A stretch of 57,085 nucleotides of DNA from an uncultured Muribaculaceae bacterium (lineage in GTDB: Bacteria; Bacteroidota; Bacteroidia; Bacteroidales; Muribaculaceae): contig CAJTTA010000010.1 of the NCBI GenBank assembly GCA_910579305.1, positions 1-57,085 of the forward strand, read 5' to 3'. A program made the position numbers and the translations under genes. A model generated the notes under the pieces. That model saw only the letters and a list, made by a program, of their open reading frames with translations, was not told the DNA's origin and searched no databases. This document shows positions 16,591 to 25,126 of this stretch, piece after piece (the first letter of the stretch is position 1; each line of letters opens with the position of its first letter).

Positions 16591-16621
16591 TTTGTCGGTT
16601 GATGGAATTAGACTAATTTTG
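16591..16621 (+). promoter_or_regulatory. Promoter for the ferredoxin gene
   Basis: TTTG at 16591-16594, a 19-bp spacer and TAATTTTG at 16614-16621 match the Bacteroides consensus exactly. The leader would be about 40 bases. Confidence 0.78.
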
Positions 16622-16667
16622 TCGCAAGAATTTTCCAATCATTAATCTATAACACTTACAGACAATC

Positions 16668-16835
16668 ATGGCTTACGTAATTGGTGACAACTGTGTGGCT
16701 TGTGGCACTTGCCAGCCCGTGTGCCCCGTAGAGGCAATCTCCGAAGGCGATATCTATCGCATTGACCCCGACACTTGCATTTCCTGCGGCAGCTGCGCAG
16801 AGGTGTGCCCCGCCGGCGCTATCTCCGAGGGTTAA
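16668..16835 (+). CDS. Small 2[4Fe-4S] ferredoxin
   Basis: A 55-residue clostridial-type ferredoxin read directly from the sequence. It has two complete cluster motifs: CVACGTCQPVCP (residues 9-20) and CISCGSCAEVCP (residues 37-48), each C-x2-C-x2-C-x3-C-P. Such proteins carry low-potential electrons, for example to or from 2-oxoacid:ferredoxin oxidoreductases. The gene is monocistronic, with a consensus promoter and a hairpin terminator. Confidence 0.97.
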   Translation: MAYVIGDNCVACGTCQPVCPVEAISEGDIYRIDPDTCISCGSCAEVCPAGAISEG

Positions 16836-16867
16836 TAAGGACTTTATTACCTTTGTGTTTTACAGCG

Positions 16868-16910
16868 CTTCCCGGCTGAGAGTATTCAGCCCGGGAAGTG
16901 TTTGTATTTT
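16868..16910 (+). terminator. Terminator after the ferredoxin gene
   Basis: A 12-bp stem with a single bulged C (CTTCCCGGCTGA at 16868-16879 against 16886-16898) and a 6-base loop is followed by TGTTTGTATTTT. Confidence 0.8.
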
Positions 16911-17030
16911 CACACCCTCCCTCATGCCCGTCAGTCCCGCCGCGACACCGTGAGACTTAATGTCACAATATTCAGAGCAGATGCTCGTTTTTACTTTAAC
17001 AAGTAGAATCCTCTTAAAAATATTTGACAC

Positions 17031-17696
17031 ATGAAAACATCGGCCTTTCTATTACTTCCTGTTGCAATGATGATATACTCTGCCCGGGCATTTGCTTCAG
17101 AGCAAGATGAAGCGGGAGTGTTATGGGGTGTTAAAGCATCGTTTGATTTAAACATTCCCGGCAAGTGGCACACTCCGGCAGGGTCGATATCCATGTATGA
17201 CCCCGGCTATGGATTCACACTCGGAGGCGTATGCAACATTGATCTCTCCAAAGGATTCTATCTTGAACCCGGCCTATCTTTCTTCTATGATACGTATAAG
17301 GCTGACTTCACCACAACTAACGCCGATGGAAATGTCAGCAGACTCGGCCCTACGGTGAGCAAGGCCGGAATCAGAGTGCCGGTTATGGTCGGCTACTGGT
17401 TCAGCATCCCTGACAGGTTTGACCTCACAGTATTCACCGGGCCGGAAGTGAGTTACGGTTTCTCAGGCAAGGTAAAATTAGGAGATGACCATATTGTAGA
17501 GGACTGGAATGATAATCTCTATGGCAACGAGGGGATGCAGCGCCGCTTTGATGCAGCCTGGAAAGTGGGACTCGGGGCACCTATAAACTCATTGTTTGTG
17601 AGCATCGACGCGGCCATAGGCATCACCGACCTGATACCCGGCGCTCCCTCATGCAGAGACAACAGGGCGAGTGTGAGCCTCACATATTATTTCTGA
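17031..17696 (+). CDS. Porin-like outer-membrane beta-barrel protein
   Basis: A 221-residue protein with a signal peptide (cleavage near ARAFA, about residue 23). The mature part starts WGVKASFDLN and continues with alternating strands such as GFTLGGVCNIDLSKGFYLEPGLSFFY and a C-terminal aromatic residue (LTYYF). This is typical of small PorT/OmpW-like barrels of Bacteroidetes. The function is unknown. AATATTTG (17019-17026), a one-mismatch -7 box, lies 4 bases before the ATG, so the mRNA may be leaderless. Its stop codon is one base from the stop of the convergent MATE gene. Confidence 0.8.
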   Translation: MKTSAFLLLPVAMMIYSARAFASEQDEAGVLWGVKASFDLNIPGKWHTPAGSISMYDPGYGFTLGGVCNIDLSKGFYLEPGLSFFYDTYKADFTTTNADGNVSRLGPTVSKAGIRVPVMVGYWFSIPDRFDLTVFTGPEVSYGFSGKVKLGDDHIVEDWNDNLYGNEGMQRRFDAAWKVGLGAPINSLFVSIDAAIGITDLIPGAPSCRDNRASVSLTYYF

Positions 17697-17697
17697 A

Positions 17698-19164
17698 TCA
17701 CACACCTGACTCATCTGGCATCGGCACAGGAGCGGTGTGAAGGCCTTTGCGCAGCCAGGAACCTCTCAAGAGACGCATGAGGAAGATCAAGCCCCTGAAA
17801 GTAAGCTCTAAGCACATTGCAAGCCACACCCCCTGAAGCCCCATCGAGGGTGCCAGCAATGCCGCCAGGGGAAGACGCACAAGCCATATGCTGCCGAAGT
17901 TCATCAAGGCCGGCACAATCGTGTCGCCCACGCCCACCATGGCTCCGTAGGCCACAATGGAGGCGGCAAACATCGGCTCGGCCCAGGCTTCTATGCGCAG
18001 GGATGCGGCTCCGAGCGACACTATGGCATCGACCGGCGACATGAGCCTCATCACTTCATCGGCAAATATATACAGTATCAGCCCCATCATGCTCATCACC
18101 GCCATGCCGAGACACACAGTGAGATTTGCAAACTTCCGGGCAAGATCTCTGCGCCCGGCCCCATAGCACTGTCCGGTAAGGGTGGTGGCGGCATCCCCTA
18201 TGCCATAACCGGGCATGTAGCACAGACTTTCGGCCGTGACGGCAAATGCGTTGGCTGCTATGGCCATCATGCCGAGTGGAGCCACTATCACCGTCACCAT
18301 GATCTGCGCGCCACATATCACCATGTGCTCTATCATCATAGGAGAGGAGACCTTCGCTGCATTTCTCAACACACTCCACACGGGCATAAAGGCCCTCTTT
18401 CCCCTACGCTCCGGCATATCCTCGCTGCGCGCCCCCCATATGGCCATGCCTTTCTCTCTGCGAAGCAGATACCACAACACGAGACAAGCAGTGGCAACCT
18501 CGGCCGCGACTGTGCCGAGAGCCGCGCCAAGCACTCCCATGCCGGCTCCCGGAAGAGTTATTTCCATGCCTGGTAAATGCACCTCTCTCGGAGGAAATAT
18601 CAGGAAGAAATTGAATATCACATCAAGCACACACATGAGCACATTGAGCCCTCCCGGCACTTTCATGTTGCCGCATGCGCGCAGCACTCCGCAACCGAGA
18701 TAATTGAGAGTGAGCAACGGCAGAGCGGCCACGAATACGAAGAAATACAGTGATGCCTTGTCGCTTATGCCGGCATCTCCGCCCAGCCATCCGGGTAGCG
18801 ATGATGATATGGCGATTCCTGCAATCCCCATGATGACCCCGAAGATGAGGGAGCAGACCAGGCCCTGACGGAGTATGGCGCGGGCCGACACATAGTCGGC
18901 GGCTCCCACTCTATGGGCCACCTGCACGGAGAAGCCTACTGTGGCGGCCGAACACGTGCCCCAGAAGAGCCACAGCGTAGTGGATACAAGCCCTACTGCC
19001 GCAGAGTCGCCGGCACCAAGGCGTCCCACCATGGCTGCATCGATGTACTGCATGAGTATGCTTGAGAGCTGCGCCATCATTGCCGGCCATGACAGGCCGG
19101 CAGTGAGCCGCAGGCGCCTGGCGAATGATAGTGGCGCTCCCTCCTGAATAAGCTTGATACTCAT
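17698..19164 (-). CDS. MATE family multidrug/metabolite exporter
   Basis: A 488-residue protein with about 12 hydrophobic segments in two similar halves. It has MATE features early in the protein (MQYIDAAMVGRLGA, WGTCSAATVGFSVQVAHRVGA) and the mirrored second-half segment GIGDAATTLTGQCYGAGRRDLARK. MATE proteins export cationic compounds against Na+ or H+. The open frame extends upstream to 19305, but the ATG at 19164 puts the first helix at the usual distance and leaves an 11-base gap to the aminotransferase-like gene. It is the last gene of a DUF3737 - C-S lyase - MATE operon, suggesting export of a product linked to that lyase. Confidence 0.9.
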   Translation of the reverse strand: MSIKLIQEGAPLSFARRLRLTAGLSWPAMMAQLSSILMQYIDAAMVGRLGAGDSAAVGLVSTTLWLFWGTCSAATVGFSVQVAHRVGAADYVSARAILRQGLVCSLIFGVIMGIAGIAISSSLPGWLGGDAGISDKASLYFFVFVAALPLLTLNYLGCGVLRACGNMKVPGGLNVLMCVLDVIFNFFLIFPPREVHLPGMEITLPGAGMGVLGAALGTVAAEVATACLVLWYLLRREKGMAIWGARSEDMPERRGKRAFMPVWSVLRNAAKVSSPMMIEHMVICGAQIMVTVIVAPLGMMAIAANAFAVTAESLCYMPGYGIGDAATTLTGQCYGAGRRDLARKFANLTVCLGMAVMSMMGLILYIFADEVMRLMSPVDAIVSLGAASLRIEAWAEPMFAASIVAYGAMVGVGDTIVPALMNFGSIWLVRLPLAALLAPSMGLQGVWLAMCLELTFRGLIFLMRLLRGSWLRKGLHTAPVPMPDESGV

Positions 19165-19175
19165 GCCGATGGCTA

Positions 19176-20363
19176 TTACATTCTTCTCTGCTTTCCGAGA
19201 GTCCAGGCAAGACGGCGCAGGCCCTCGGCAAGACGGGCGCGCGGGCAGGCCATGTTGATGCGCAGATAGCCTTCGGCTCCATACATCTCTCCGCTGTTCA
19301 CCCATACTCCGGCCTCTCGCAGCAATACATCTTCAAGTTCGCGCGAAGACAAGGCAAGACTTCTCACATCAAGCCAGGACAGGTAAGTGGCTTCAAGCCT
19401 GGAGAGAGGGCAATCCGGCAATTCTGCGGCAAGATACTCGCGACACAGTGCATAGTTATCAGCAAGATATGCACACAGGGCGTCGAGCCATTCCTCTCCT
19501 TCGGGGCTATAGGCCGCTATCAGGCCCACTACTCCGAATGGGTTGACGTCACACACCTCATTGTCATTGATAGCGCGGTCTATGCGCGAGCGCACAGCCT
19601 CTGACGGGGCTATGATGTTGGCTATCTGAAGGCCTGCCGTATTGAATGCTTTCGAAGGAGATACACACACTATCGCATCAGGGTCGACAGTGGCATATGG
19701 AGTGTAGCGGTAGCCCGGCATGGTCAGCTCGCAATGTATCTCATCGCTCACCACCGTCACTCCGTTGCGGCGACATATGTCGGCCACACGCATAAGCTCT
19801 TCCCTGCTCCAGGCCCTTCCCGCGGGATTATGAGGATTGCACAGCAGCAGCACTTTCACATCCGGCCTTGAGGCCTGGCGCTCCAGTGCGCTGAAATCCA
19901 TCTCATACGTAAACTCATGTGAAGATATATCCCTTCGCCTCAGGGGAGCCTCCTCTATGCGGCAGCCGTTGTTGCGGATCGAGGAGAAGAAGCAATTGTA
20001 CACCGGTGTCTGCACAATCACTCCGTCACCGGGAGACGTGAGTGCCTTTATTATGGCCGATATGGCGGGCACGACTCCGGATGTGTATACTACCATACCC
20101 GGGTCGATGTGCCAGTCATGTCTTGTGGCAAACCATCGGGTGAGGGCCTTGTAGTAGTCCTCCCCCACCAGAGTATAGCCGAATATGCCATGCTCCACCC
20201 TCTCTCTGAGAGCCTGTATGATGCAGGGGGCGGTGCGGAAATCCATGTCGGCCACCCAGAGGGGGATGACCCCGGTATCGGAGGCCGAGTCCCACTTATA
20301 GGAACCGGATCCCCTCCGGCACACATCGGTGTCGAAGAGGATACCGGGAGTGATGTCAGACAT
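19176..20363 (-). CDS. PatB/MalY-type PLP C-S lyase (aminotransferase fold)
   Basis: A 395-residue fold-type I PLP enzyme. Its start FDTDVCRRGSGSYKWD followed by IPLWVADMDFRTAPCI is the recognisable entry of the MalY/PatB family, and the Schiff-base lysine lies in VCVSPSKAFNTAG. LLCNPHNPAGRAWSREEL is the usual cofactor-contacting segment. Characterised members cleave cystathionine or other beta-thio amino acids to pyruvate, ammonia and a thiol. It lies between DUF3737 (3 bases upstream) and the MATE exporter. The substrate is not predictable from sequence. Confidence 0.9.
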   Translation of the reverse strand: MSDITPGILFDTDVCRRGSGSYKWDSASDTGVIPLWVADMDFRTAPCIIQALRERVEHGIFGYTLVGEDYYKALTRWFATRHDWHIDPGMVVYTSGVVPAISAIIKALTSPGDGVIVQTPVYNCFFSSIRNNGCRIEEAPLRRRDISSHEFTYEMDFSALERQASRPDVKVLLLCNPHNPAGRAWSREELMRVADICRRNGVTVVSDEIHCELTMPGYRYTPYATVDPDAIVCVSPSKAFNTAGLQIANIIAPSEAVRSRIDRAINDNEVCDVNPFGVVGLIAAYSPEGEEWLDALCAYLADNYALCREYLAAELPDCPLSRLEATYLSWLDVRSLALSSRELEDVLLREAGVWVNSGEMYGAEGYLRINMACPRARLAEGLRRLAWTLGKQRRM

Positions 20364-20366
20364 AAT

Positions 20367-21239
20367 CTAAATCTCTGTTTCTATTTTACAATCGCCGGGA
20401 GAGAGGAGATTCTTATCGATGATGGTCTCGCCTATTGTAAGAGCACGGATGCTGCCTGTGCGCGGATTCTTCACTGATACAATGCCGCTTCTTACCACGG
20501 CCTGCAGGGCGGAATCCTCAAATGAAAGGTCGCAGCCATCGCCCATCTCGCAGTCCTCCATTATGAGATTCTCACAATAGCACAGAGGCTGCGTGCCGTT
20601 GATACGACAGCGCACAAGACGCAGGTTCCGCGAGTGCCAGCCCAGATACTCGCCATTTATCACGGAGTCATACACTGTGACATTGTCGGTCTCCCAGAAA
20701 GCATCTTTTGAGTCGATATGCGCATTGCGTATCACGACATCACGGCAATACTGGAAGGAGTAGTTTCCCTTCTGCCTGTAGCCGTCTATGTCAATATCTG
20801 AACAGCGCATGAATATGTAGTCGGCATTATCCACCTCCACATCTCTGAGGCGTATGCCGCGACAACTCCAGAGGGTCTCCTGAGCATCGGGTATTCTCAC
20901 GTGAGCCAAGCTCATATTATCCATCTCTCTGAACATCTTGGGTGCATCCACAATAGTATTCTCCATCTCCAGATTGCGGGAATACCACAGGGCGGCACGC
21001 GCTCCGGGCGCAAACCTGCAGTCGCGCACATTGAAACCGTCTACGTGCCAGTAGGGATACTTTCCTTCAAAGAGGCATCGTGTCGCATCGATGTGCGAGC
21101 AGCATTTCAGGGCCGATTCTCCGGCATGAAACACGCAATCCTCAAGCGATAGAAAATGTGTGGCGAAGAGCGCCCGCTCTCCTCCGAACTCTTTGCCCTT
21201 CACTTCTGTGAGAGGCTTGCTGACGTCTTTATTATCCAT
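20367..21239 (-). CDS. DUF3737 right-handed beta-helix protein
   Basis: A 290-residue cytosolic protein made of short repeats of about 20 residues (for example DCVFHAGESALKCCSHIDATRCLFEGKYP begins the series), the pattern of DUF3737 proteins predicted to fold as a right-handed beta helix. It is unusually rich in Cys and Trp. No activity is known for the family. The ATG at 21239 is preferred over an upstream in-frame ATG at 21275, because that one lies upstream of the probable -7 box (21264-21271). It is the first gene of the operon with the C-S lyase and MATE exporter. Confidence 0.85.
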   Translation of the reverse strand: MDNKDVSKPLTEVKGKEFGGERALFATHFLSLEDCVFHAGESALKCCSHIDATRCLFEGKYPYWHVDGFNVRDCRFAPGARAALWYSRNLEMENTIVDAPKMFREMDNMSLAHVRIPDAQETLWSCRGIRLRDVEVDNADYIFMRCSDIDIDGYRQKGNYSFQYCRDVVIRNAHIDSKDAFWETDNVTVYDSVINGEYLGWHSRNLRLVRCRINGTQPLCYCENLIMEDCEMGDGCDLSFEDSALQAVVRSGIVSVKNPRTGSIRALTIGETIIDKNLLSPGDCKIETEI

Positions 21240-21263
21240 AGGTAATGATTCTTTGTAATGTCG

Positions 21264-21271
21264 CAAAGTTA
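21264..21271 (-). promoter_or_regulatory. Putative -7 box for the DUF3737 operon
   Basis: Minus-strand TAACTTTG matches TAnnTTTG and lies 24 bases before the chosen ATG. No TTG/TTTG is found at the expected -33 distance, so this is moderate evidence only. Confidence 0.45.
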
Positions 21272-21324
21272 GCACCTTTTCACGAGGGGGCCGCTACCCG
21301 TATCACGGGAATCATTACCGAAAT

Positions 21325-21669
21325 TCAGGAGCGCACGTAGTGAGGCATATCATGAGGAATCTCCATGGATATTTCCACGAGTCCCGCCACGCGGCCTTCC
21401 TGCTTCCAGGCCGTCTGATAAATCATTTTTTTCACCGGGCCTTTTTCTATCGTGTAGCAGTTGGTGCCGCCCGTTGCGAGCAATTGCTTTATAATCTCTA
21501 TGGCACGGGCAGGATGATAGTCGAGCAGATTGTGGCCTATGATGTCGCCGTGGCGGGCAAAGGTGAGACGCGATTTCTCGTTCATGTAGATTATCTTGCA
21601 GTCGGCGTCGCACACGGTCACGGCACAGTTCATGCCATAGGCCCAGTCGGGTAATGAAGGGATATTCAT
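21325..21669 (-). CDS. Single-domain PAS protein
   Basis: A 114-residue protein that is essentially one PAS fold: an N-terminal AVTVCDADCKIIYMNEKSR segment, then GHNLLDYHPARAIEIIKQLL, and a C-terminal strand GLVEISMEIP. No output domain (kinase, GGDEF or DNA-binding) is attached, so it must act through a partner or by sensing a small ligand. It resembles the PAS part of DUF438-type proteins. It lies downstream of xseB behind a strong hairpin and may be transcribed separately; I see no convincing promoter. Confidence 0.8.
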   Translation of the reverse strand: MNIPSLPDWAYGMNCAVTVCDADCKIIYMNEKSRLTFARHGDIIGHNLLDYHPARAIEIIKQLLATGGTNCYTIEKGPVKKMIYQTAWKQEGRVAGLVEISMEIPHDMPHYVRS

Positions 21670-21695
21670 AATATCAGAGTATTGTTTATGATAAA

Positions 21696-21735
21696 GCGTA
21701 GGGCATCGGGCTAGAACATGGCCGATGCCCTACGC
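21696..21735 (-). terminator. Terminator after xseB
   Basis: A perfect 14-bp inverted repeat (GCGTAGGGCATCGG at 21696-21709, CCGATGCCCTACGC at 21722-21735) with a 12-base loop. On the minus strand it is followed by a short TTTATCATAA tract. Confidence 0.65.
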
Positions 21736-21746
21736 AGGCTGTTGTC

Positions 21747-21947
21747 TTATAATTCTTCAAGAAGCTTCTTGAGCTCCTTATCGGTATGTAGCAGCCTCTC
21801 CTTACACAGCTTGAGAAGCTGAAGTGAGCGGGCTGTATAGGCCGCAAGATTGTCTATGTCGCAGTCATCGGCCTGCATTTTCCTCACTATAGCCTCAAGC
21901 TCGGCTATTGCTGCTGCATATGAGGAGGGAAGCGAAGTATTTTCCAT
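21747..21947 (-). CDS. xseB: Exodeoxyribonuclease VII small subunit
   Basis: A 66-residue protein with the XseB pattern: SYAAAIAELEAIVRKMQ, then a short acidic linker and ARSLQLLKLCKERLLHTDKELKKLLEEL, predicting two helices. Length fits the family. The subunit assembles with XseA, which is not in this window; in many bacteria the two genes are adjacent. Here xseB instead follows asnS by 21 bases in the rluB-asnS-xseB operon. Confidence 0.9.
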   Translation of the reverse strand: MENTSLPSSYAAAIAELEAIVRKMQADDCDIDNLAAYTARSLQLLKLCKERLLHTDKELKKLLEEL

Positions 21948-21968
21948 AGCTGTTGAAGGCTATATCCG

Positions 21969-23372
21969 TTAGAACTCGCAGTTGCCCGGGAAGCGGGGGA
22001 ACGGTATCACGTCGCGTATGTTCTGCATGCCGGTCACGAAGAGCACGAGTCTCTCGAAGCCAAGCCCGAAGCCGGAGTGAGGGACTGTGCCGAAACGGCG
22101 GGTGTCGAGATACCACCACATGTCCTTCATGGGAATGTGACGCTCCTCTATGGCCTGTATGAGCTTATCGTAGCTTTCCTCGCGCTCGCTTCCGCCTATG
22201 ATTTCTCCGATTTTCGGGAAAAGCACATCCATGGCGCGCACGGTGCGGCCGTCGGGGTTAAGCTTCATGTAGAAGGCTTTGATTTCCTTGGGATAATCGG
22301 TGAGAATCACAGGCTTGCGGAAGTGTGTCTCCACGAGATATCGCTCATGCTCGCTGGCAAGGTCGATGCCCCATTTCACCGGGAATTCAAATTTACGGCC
22401 ACTCTTCTCAAGAATTTCTATACCCTCCGTATAGGATAGGCGCACGAATTCCTCTCCGGCCACGTGGCGCAGACGATCCACCAGCTCCTTGTCATACATC
22501 TCGGAAAGGAATGCTATGTCATCGGCACAATTCTCAAGTGCGTAGTTGATGCAGTATTTTATGAATTCCTCGGCGAGATCCATATTGTCACGGATATCAT
22601 AGAAAGCCATTTCGGGTTCTATCATCCAGAATTCACAGAGGTGGCGCGGCGTATTGGAGTTCTCTGCGCGGAAGGTGGGGCCAAACGTGTAGATATTGCC
22701 CAGAGCTGTCGCGCCAAGCTCTCCTTCAAGCTGTCCGGAGACGGTGAGGGCGGCCATCTTTCCAAAGAAGTCACGGGAATAGTCGATCTCGCCATCCTCT
22801 GTGCGGGGAGCGTCCTTCACAGGCAGTGTGGTCACCTGGAACATGGCACCCGCGCCTTCACAGTCGGAAGCCGTGATGAGAGGAGTGTGAAAATAGTAGA
22901 AGCCCTTGTCGTTGAAGAATTTATGGATGGCAAAGGCAAGAGCGTGGCGTATGCGCAACACTGCACCGAAAGTGTTGGTGCGGGGGCGCAGATGAGCCTT
23001 CTCGCGAAGGAACTCGAGAGTGTGGCCTTTCTTCTGCAGCGGATATTCGGCAGGGTCGGCAGCGCCGTATACTTCCAGCTCTTCGGCAAGAATCTCCACA
23101 CTCTGGCCTTTTCCCTGCGAGGGTACCAGCGCTCCCTGCACATGTATGGATGCACCGGTGGTGATGGGCTTAAGTGCCTCCTCGGAGAAGGTGTCGAGCG
23201 GGAATACTATCTGTATGTTTTTGATGGATGAGCCGTCGTTGAGCGCCACAAACTGCACGTTCTTGTTGCCGCGGCGGGTGCGCACCCATCCTTTCACATC
23301 TACTGTCTGCTGCTCCGGGGTGATTTCCCCGCAGAGGAGCTGCTTCACGCGTGAGCGTCTTATATCTTTCAT
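21969..23372 (-). CDS. asnS: Asparaginyl-tRNA synthetase
   Basis: A 467-residue class IIb aminoacyl-tRNA synthetase. It has an N-terminal OB-fold anticodon-binding domain (VDVKGWVRTRRGNKNVQFV), class II motif 2 as FRAENSNTPRHLCEFWMIEPE and motif 3 as GFGLGFERLVLFVTG near the C-terminus. Length and order match AsnRS. It charges tRNA-Asn in the cytosol. The gene starts 27 bases after rluB and is followed closely by xseB, which supports one transcript from the rluB promoter. Confidence 0.97.
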   Translation of the reverse strand: MKDIRRSRVKQLLCGEITPEQQTVDVKGWVRTRRGNKNVQFVALNDGSSIKNIQIVFPLDTFSEEALKPITTGASIHVQGALVPSQGKGQSVEILAEELEVYGAADPAEYPLQKKGHTLEFLREKAHLRPRTNTFGAVLRIRHALAFAIHKFFNDKGFYYFHTPLITASDCEGAGAMFQVTTLPVKDAPRTEDGEIDYSRDFFGKMAALTVSGQLEGELGATALGNIYTFGPTFRAENSNTPRHLCEFWMIEPEMAFYDIRDNMDLAEEFIKYCINYALENCADDIAFLSEMYDKELVDRLRHVAGEEFVRLSYTEGIEILEKSGRKFEFPVKWGIDLASEHERYLVETHFRKPVILTDYPKEIKAFYMKLNPDGRTVRAMDVLFPKIGEIIGGSEREESYDKLIQAIEERHIPMKDMWWYLDTRRFGTVPHSGFGLGFERLVLFVTGMQNIRDVIPFPRFPGNCEF

Positions 23373-23399
23373 AACAAAAGTGTTGTGGGGGCTTCTTAT

Positions 23400-24842
23400 T
23401 TATTCAAAACTGCCTTTACGCAGATAGTCCACTTCTTCCTGAGTGAGATAGCGCCAGCGTCCGCGGGGCAGATTCTTCTTGGTGAGACCGGCGAAGTACA
23501 CGCGGTCGAGCTTCGTGACGCGATAGCCGAGATGCTCAAAGATGCGACGCACGATGCGGTTGCGGCCGGAGTGTATCTCTATGCCGGCCTGATTGCGGTC
23601 GGTGTCGGTCACATAGCTTATGGCATCGGCATGTATTTCTCCGTCTTCAAGCTCTATGCCGTCGGCTATGCGCTGCATGTCTTCTTCGGTAATATCCTTG
23701 TCTGTCCACACATGGTAGATTTTTTTCTTCACAAATGAGGGATGCGTGAGCTTGGAGGCAAGATCCCCGTCGTTGGTGAGCAGGAGCATACCGGTGGTGT
23801 TGCGGTCAAGGCGTCCCACAGGATAGATACGCTCGCGACAGGCATTCTTCACAAGGTCGAGCACAGTGGTGCGGCCATTGGGATCATCGCTTGTGGTCAC
23901 GCAGTCTTTTGGCTTGTTGAGAAGCACGTAGCATTTGCGCTCGGGAGTTACGACTTTCTCGTTGAATTCCACTACATCTGCTCCGGTGATCTTGGTGCCG
24001 AGTTCGGTCACAACCTCTCCGTTGACCTTCACTTCTCCGGCTGCGATATGCTCATCGGCCTCACGGCGTGAGCATACGCCTGCGTTGGCCATGAACTTGT
24101 TGAGACGTATCGGTTCGTTAGGATCGATATCATCAAGCACGTAGTCTATCTGCTTGGGACGGGGCACAAACTGCTTGCCGGGATTATGCGGGAATTTCTG
24201 TCCGGGACGGCCATACTGATTCTTGGCTCCATAGGGACGCTGCTGGCCGTAGGGACGGGGCTGACGCTGCTGATAGCCGCCCTGCTGGCCGTAGGGACGC
24301 TGCTGACGCGGCTGATAGCCCTGCTGGCCATAGGGGCGCTGCTGGCGGGGCTGATAGCCCTGTTCCTGATTCTCCTGGCCCTCTGCATGGTTGTCTTCGC
24401 CCTGCTGATACTTGTTGTAGCGGGGACGGTAATTGTTATTCTGCTGGCCGTAAGGACGCTGCTGGCCGTAGGGGCGGGGTTGGCGCTGCTGATAGCCGCC
24501 CTGCTGGCCGTAGGGACGCTGCTGGTAGGGGCGCTGCTGGCGGGGCTGATAACCCTGTTCCTGTCCCTCTCCATCGCCGGCGGGACGCTGCTGGCCATAG
24601 GGGCGGGGCTGATAGGGACGCTGCTGGTAAGGGCGCTGCTGGTAGGGGCGCTGCTGATAGCCCTGCTGGCCGTAGGGGCGGGGCTGATAGGGACGCTGCT
24701 GGCCATAAGAGTGGGGCTGGCCATAGGAGTTCTGCTCCCCGTAACTTACTTTTTCATAATGACCTTCAGTGCTTTCCGGTTTAGTTGTGGCGGGAGCGAC
24801 ACCTCCGATGCGTGGGCGCTTGGGTTTCTTTTCTTCTTCCAT
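23400..24842 (-). CDS. rluB: 23S rRNA pseudouridine synthase RluB with long low-complexity N-terminus
   Basis: A 480-residue RsuA/RluB-family enzyme. Residues about 30-215 are a Gln/Tyr/Arg/Pro/Gly-rich tract of repeats such as QQRPYGQQGG and QPRPYGQQR. An S4 RNA-binding domain follows (IRLNKFMANAGVCSRREADEHI, about 243), then the catalytic domain with GRLDRNTTGMLLLTNDG (about 342), which holds the catalytic Asp. E. coli RluB modifies U2605 of 23S rRNA. The extension is repetitive DNA and likely disordered; its role is unknown, perhaps RNA binding or condensate formation. The gene heads the rluB-asnS-xseB operon, with a leader of about 185 bases. Confidence 0.93.
   Translation of the reverse strand: MEEEKKPKRPRIGGVAPATTKPESTEGHYEKVSYGEQNSYGQPHSYGQQRPYQPRPYGQQGYQQRPYQQRPYQQRPYQPRPYGQQRPAGDGEGQEQGYQPRQQRPYQQRPYGQQGGYQQRQPRPYGQQRPYGQQNNNYRPRYNKYQQGEDNHAEGQENQEQGYQPRQQRPYGQQGYQPRQQRPYGQQGGYQQRQPRPYGQQRPYGAKNQYGRPGQKFPHNPGKQFVPRPKQIDYVLDDIDPNEPIRLNKFMANAGVCSRREADEHIAAGEVKVNGEVVTELGTKITGADVVEFNEKVVTPERKCYVLLNKPKDCVTTSDDPNGRTTVLDLVKNACRERIYPVGRLDRNTTGMLLLTNDGDLASKLTHPSFVKKKIYHVWTDKDITEEDMQRIADGIELEDGEIHADAISYVTDTDRNQAGIEIHSGRNRIVRRIFEHLGYRVTKLDRVYFAGLTKKNLPRGRWRYLTQEEVDYLRKGSFE
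24190..24720 (-). repeat. Repetitive coding tract in rluB (PYGQQ/QRPYQ units)
   Basis: Short imperfect repeats of 15-30 bases, such as CTGCTGGCCGTAGGGACG on the plus strand, recur many times. They encode Q-R-P-Y-G-Q-Q type units. Such tracts are prone to unit gain and loss, so length may vary between strains. Confidence 0.85.
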
Positions 24843-25032
24843 AACAGAAAAATGATGTGATTGCTAAATGTCTCCTCGTGTATGTGGCAGCCTCGCGCCG
24901 CTGTCGCACGGGGAGTGAGTGTGATAATAATTAGATAATAAAATAAAGAATATAATATCAGTTAACTGTAATAACAAGCGGCAAGACTCAACAGTTTTTA
25001 TCTGCAGCTTGACTATAGAGATTAATGAGATG

Positions 25033-25063
25033 CAAAAGTAGTGAAATTTCACGACTCTTCAAA
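25033..25063 (-). promoter_or_regulatory. Promoter for the rluB-asnS-xseB operon
   Basis: On the minus strand, TTTG (25063-25060), a 19-bp spacer and TACTTTTG (25040-25033) match the consensus. Transcription would start near 25027, leaving about 185 bases of AT-rich leader before the rluB ATG. I recognise no riboswitch in that leader. Confidence 0.72.
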
Positions 25064-25126
25064 GCTTCACGCCCGAAATATCATGGAAATATTACACTCT
25101 GGCGGCGATACAGACTTATGGCGTTA

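Noticed and set aside
24186..24860. 224-codon plus-strand frame resembling a very hydrophobic membrane protein
   Set aside because: It is the reverse strand of the RluB repeat tract; Leu/Ala richness comes from CTGCTGGCC-type repeats.
24843..25027. Possible riboswitch or T-box in the rluB-asnS leader
   Set aside because: The leader is long, but I could not find a T-box sequence, a conserved aptamer core or a terminator/antiterminator pair. It is AT-rich and largely unstructured by eye.
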